A stretch of 7,630 bases of DNA, from positions 1 through 7,630 of the forward strand of contig JAGMDP010000200.1 in the NCBI GenBank assembly GCA_023128635.1. The letters are read 5' to 3'. Source of the DNA: Candidatus Heimdallarchaeota archaeon (lineage in GTDB: Archaea > Asgardarchaeota > Heimdallarchaeia > JABLTI01). A program made the translations under genes and the position numbers. The notes beneath the pieces were generated by a model. That model was not told where the DNA came from. It did not search any database and worked only from the letters and a program-made list of their open reading frames with translations. Positions 6,411 to 7,630 of this stretch are shown here, one piece after another; the stretch's first letter is position 1; each line of letters opens with the position of its first letter.

Positions 6411-7271
6411 GTGGCTCGAGATATAGGTCCTAAAAGAGAGCTTCTAATTGAGTTATTAATTGATAAGATTCCAAAAGAACTGCATCTTCATATTCCACAC
6501 CGTTGGTGGTTTATTGGGGATATTTTAATTACAACAATTCCTGAGAAGCTCATACAATATCGGAATGCAGTTGGTGAGGCATTTCTCCAACTTGAACCAA
6601 AGAGAGCGAGAACTGTTCTTGGAAAAACTGGTCCAACGAGAGGGATTATTAGAGAACCGAATTTTGATTATTTGGCTGGTGATAAGAACACTGAAACAAT
6701 TCACAAGGAATTAGGTTGTTTCTTCAAATTAGACGCAGCAAAGCTAACCTTTTCTCCCGGCAATCACTTTGAAAGAGAAAGAATGCTGGATGTTGTGAAA
6801 AGTAATGAATTTATTATAGACATGTTTAGTTGTGTTGGCAATTTATCATTACCTCTTGCTGTTCACAAATCTCCAAAGCAAATCATTGCTGCTGAAATTA
6901 ATCCATTGGCTTACAAATATCTCGAAGAAAACATACAACTCAACAAGGTTTCAAACGTGATGAAAGCAATTGAAGGAGATAATCGAGTTATTTTAAGAAA
7001 TTATGAAGGGAAAGCTGATCGAGTTATTTCAGGTTATTTACATAGCGATGAAGATCAAATCAGACAAGCTGTTAGATTATGTAAAGAAAGTAGCATTCTC
7101 CATTACCATGTTGCTGTTACTGCACGAAGAGAAATACAGACAGAAGTAATCAAGAATATTGAACGATTAATTCAAGCAGAAGGAAGAGTTTGTGCGGGAA
7201 TGACTCGAAAACGAGTGAAAAAATACTCTCCGGGAGTAGAGCACATCGTTTTAGATATAGTAATTAACTAA
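6411..7271 (+). CDS. taw2: Taw2/TYW2-like tRNA(Phe) wyosine aminocarboxypropyltransferase
   Basis: Predicted to transfer the 3-amino-3-carboxypropyl group of SAM to C7 of 4-demethylwyosine at position 37 of tRNA-Phe, in archaeal wyosine synthesis. The 286-residue product has the Trm5/TYW2 layout: an N-terminal substrate domain, then KLDAAKLTFSPGNHFERERM (106-125), SAM motif I IDMFSCVGNLSLPLA (136-150), AAEINPLAYKYLEENI (160-175), GDNRV (189-193), DRVISGYLH (203-211) and ILHYHV (229-234). The m1G37 methyltransferase Trm5 would carry an N-L-P motif where this protein reads ISGYLH, so Taw2 is preferred; a Trm5-like or dual-function enzyme is not excluded. The start is a GTG one base after the protease stop, which suggests translational coupling; no ATG lies near the N-terminus in frame. 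Two in-frame TAA codons (7269-7274) end it. Confidence 0.85.
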   Translation: MARDIGPKRELLIELLIDKIPKELHLHIPHRWWFIGDILITTIPEKLIQYRNAVGEAFLQLEPKRARTVLGKTGPTRGIIREPNFDYLAGDKNTETIHKELGCFFKLDAAKLTFSPGNHFERERMLDVVKSNEFIIDMFSCVGNLSLPLAVHKSPKQIIAAEINPLAYKYLEENIQLNKVSNVMKAIEGDNRVILRNYEGKADRVISGYLHSDEDQIRQAVRLCKESSILHYHVAVTARREIQTEVIKNIERLIQAEGRVCAGMTRKRVKKYSPGVEHIVLDIVIN

Positions 7272-7278
7272 TAACAAA

Positions 7279-7316
7279 ATTATATAATACTCGAATTCTT
7301 ACGATTAATACTGGAG
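7279..7316 (+). promoter_or_regulatory. TATA box and Shine-Dalgarno site for the PUA-domain gene
   Basis: TTATATAA (7280-7287) in the 54-bp gap after the Taw2-like gene is a strong archaeal TATA match about 42 nt before the TTG start. Initiation about 25 nt downstream would fall near 7308-7310, just ahead of GGAG (7313-7316), which sits 9 nt before the TTG. The GGAG site decides the start choice, since no in-frame ATG or GTG is present upstream or near the N-terminus. The PUA gene may therefore have its own promoter in addition to read-through. Confidence 0.5.
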
Positions 7317-7325
7317 ATATTATCA

Positions 7326-7630
7326 TTGAATAAGAACGTAGATGCGAAAAAGCCCGACTCATGGACATTGCGACAACTCAAGGTTGTTGCAGAATATCAA
7401 TTCGGTAAGAAATTTGACAAGATTTTAGCTCCAAATAACATATTAGTAACTTTTTCGAAAAACACTTTGCGAGTGAGAGAGATAATTTTAGAGGGAGAGC
7501 GTCTTGCAACAGTTAGACCAACAGATGGATTATTTTCCATAGGTCTTGCAGGGGCACAAAGAATTATTGATAATACTAAAATGCCAAAAAGACGTGTTGT
7601 TGTTCAATCTGATGTCAGCGAGTTTATTGC
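7326..7630 (+). CDS. PUA-domain RNA-binding protein, N-terminal 101 residues (runs off right edge)
   Basis: The frame from the TTG at 7326 stays open to the window end (101 codons plus two bases). The sequence reads as the linker and PUA module of archaeal RNA-modification proteins: LRQLKVVAEYQFGKKF (15-30), then RVREIILEGERLATVRPTDG (49-68), FSIGLAGAQRI (70-80) and RRVVVQSDVSEF (89-100). This pattern is seen in the C-terminal region of archaeosine tRNA-guanine transglycosylase (ArcTGT/TgtA2-like) and in small stand-alone PUA proteins of the same kind. Only about 14 residues precede the module, so this is a separate short gene and not the tail of a full transglycosylase; what follows past the edge is unknown. 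Start: TTG supported by GGAG 9 nt upstream. The neighbouring tRNA genes (serS, taw2) fit a role in tRNA modification, which is inference. Confidence is high for the PUA domain and low for the specific function. Confidence 0.75.
   Translation, partial: MNKNVDAKKPDSWTLRQLKVVAEYQFGKKFDKILAPNNILVTFSKNTLRVREIILEGERLATVRPTDGLFSIGLAGAQRIIDNTKMPKRRVVVQSDVSEFI

Noticed and set aside
6411..7271. Annotation as Trm5 (m1G37 methyltransferase)
   Set aside because: The N-L-P motif typical of Trm5 is absent, and the ISGYLH and ILHYHV segments fit Taw2/TYW2 better.
1..7630. CRISPR array, transposon, toxin-antitoxin or defence system
   Set aside because: No regularly spaced repeats, no transposase, recombinase or nuclease motif and no terminal inverted repeats were seen on either strand by eye.

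Overview
The window is most likely chromosomal DNA of an archaeon with an AT-rich genome. The archaeal assignment rests on a tetrahydromethanopterin-pathway enzyme (Mch), the rare zinc-dependent type-2 seryl-tRNA synthetase known mainly from methanogens, a Taw2/TYW2-type wybutosine enzyme, an archaeal PUA-domain protein, and TATA-like boxes 30-45 nt upstream of several starts. No marker fixes the lineage. A methanogen or methanogen relative, or an Asgard archaeon with the H4MPT Wood-Ljungdahl pathway, would both fit; I lean weakly to Asgard. No rRNA, tRNA, CRISPR array, insertion sequence or phage gene was seen.

Layout. On the minus strand, a UDP-glucose/GDP-mannose-type dehydrogenase (1990 to 581) is followed after 26 nt by mch (554 to beyond the left edge). 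A 164-bp divergent promoter region (1991-2154) separates them from a plus-strand series that runs to the right edge: a class I methyltransferase (2155-2820), a small two-TPR protein (2846-3166), an unrecognised three-TM membrane protein with a possible Ig-like domain (3284-4246), type-2 SerRS (4309-5883), a HycI/HyaD-family hydrogenase maturation protease (5909-6409), a Taw2-like tRNA-modifying enzyme (6411-7271), and the start of a PUA-domain protein (7326 to beyond the right edge).

How the genes fit together. Three of the last four genes concern tRNA: charging with serine, wyosine modification at position 37 of tRNA-Phe, and a PUA RNA-binding module of the kind found in archaeosine enzymes. 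The hydrogenase protease sits tightly between SerRS and Taw2 (25-nt and 1-nt gaps), away from any visible hydrogenase subunit gene. Together with mch it suggests a nickel hydrogenase and H4MPT-linked C1 metabolism in the host. The UDP-sugar dehydrogenase points to uronic-acid-containing surface glycans. The methyltransferase, TPR and membrane genes have no assignable role and are the least explained part of the window. I see no convincing new defence or mobile system. The main points of interest are the SerRS type, the membrane protein and the protease's position.
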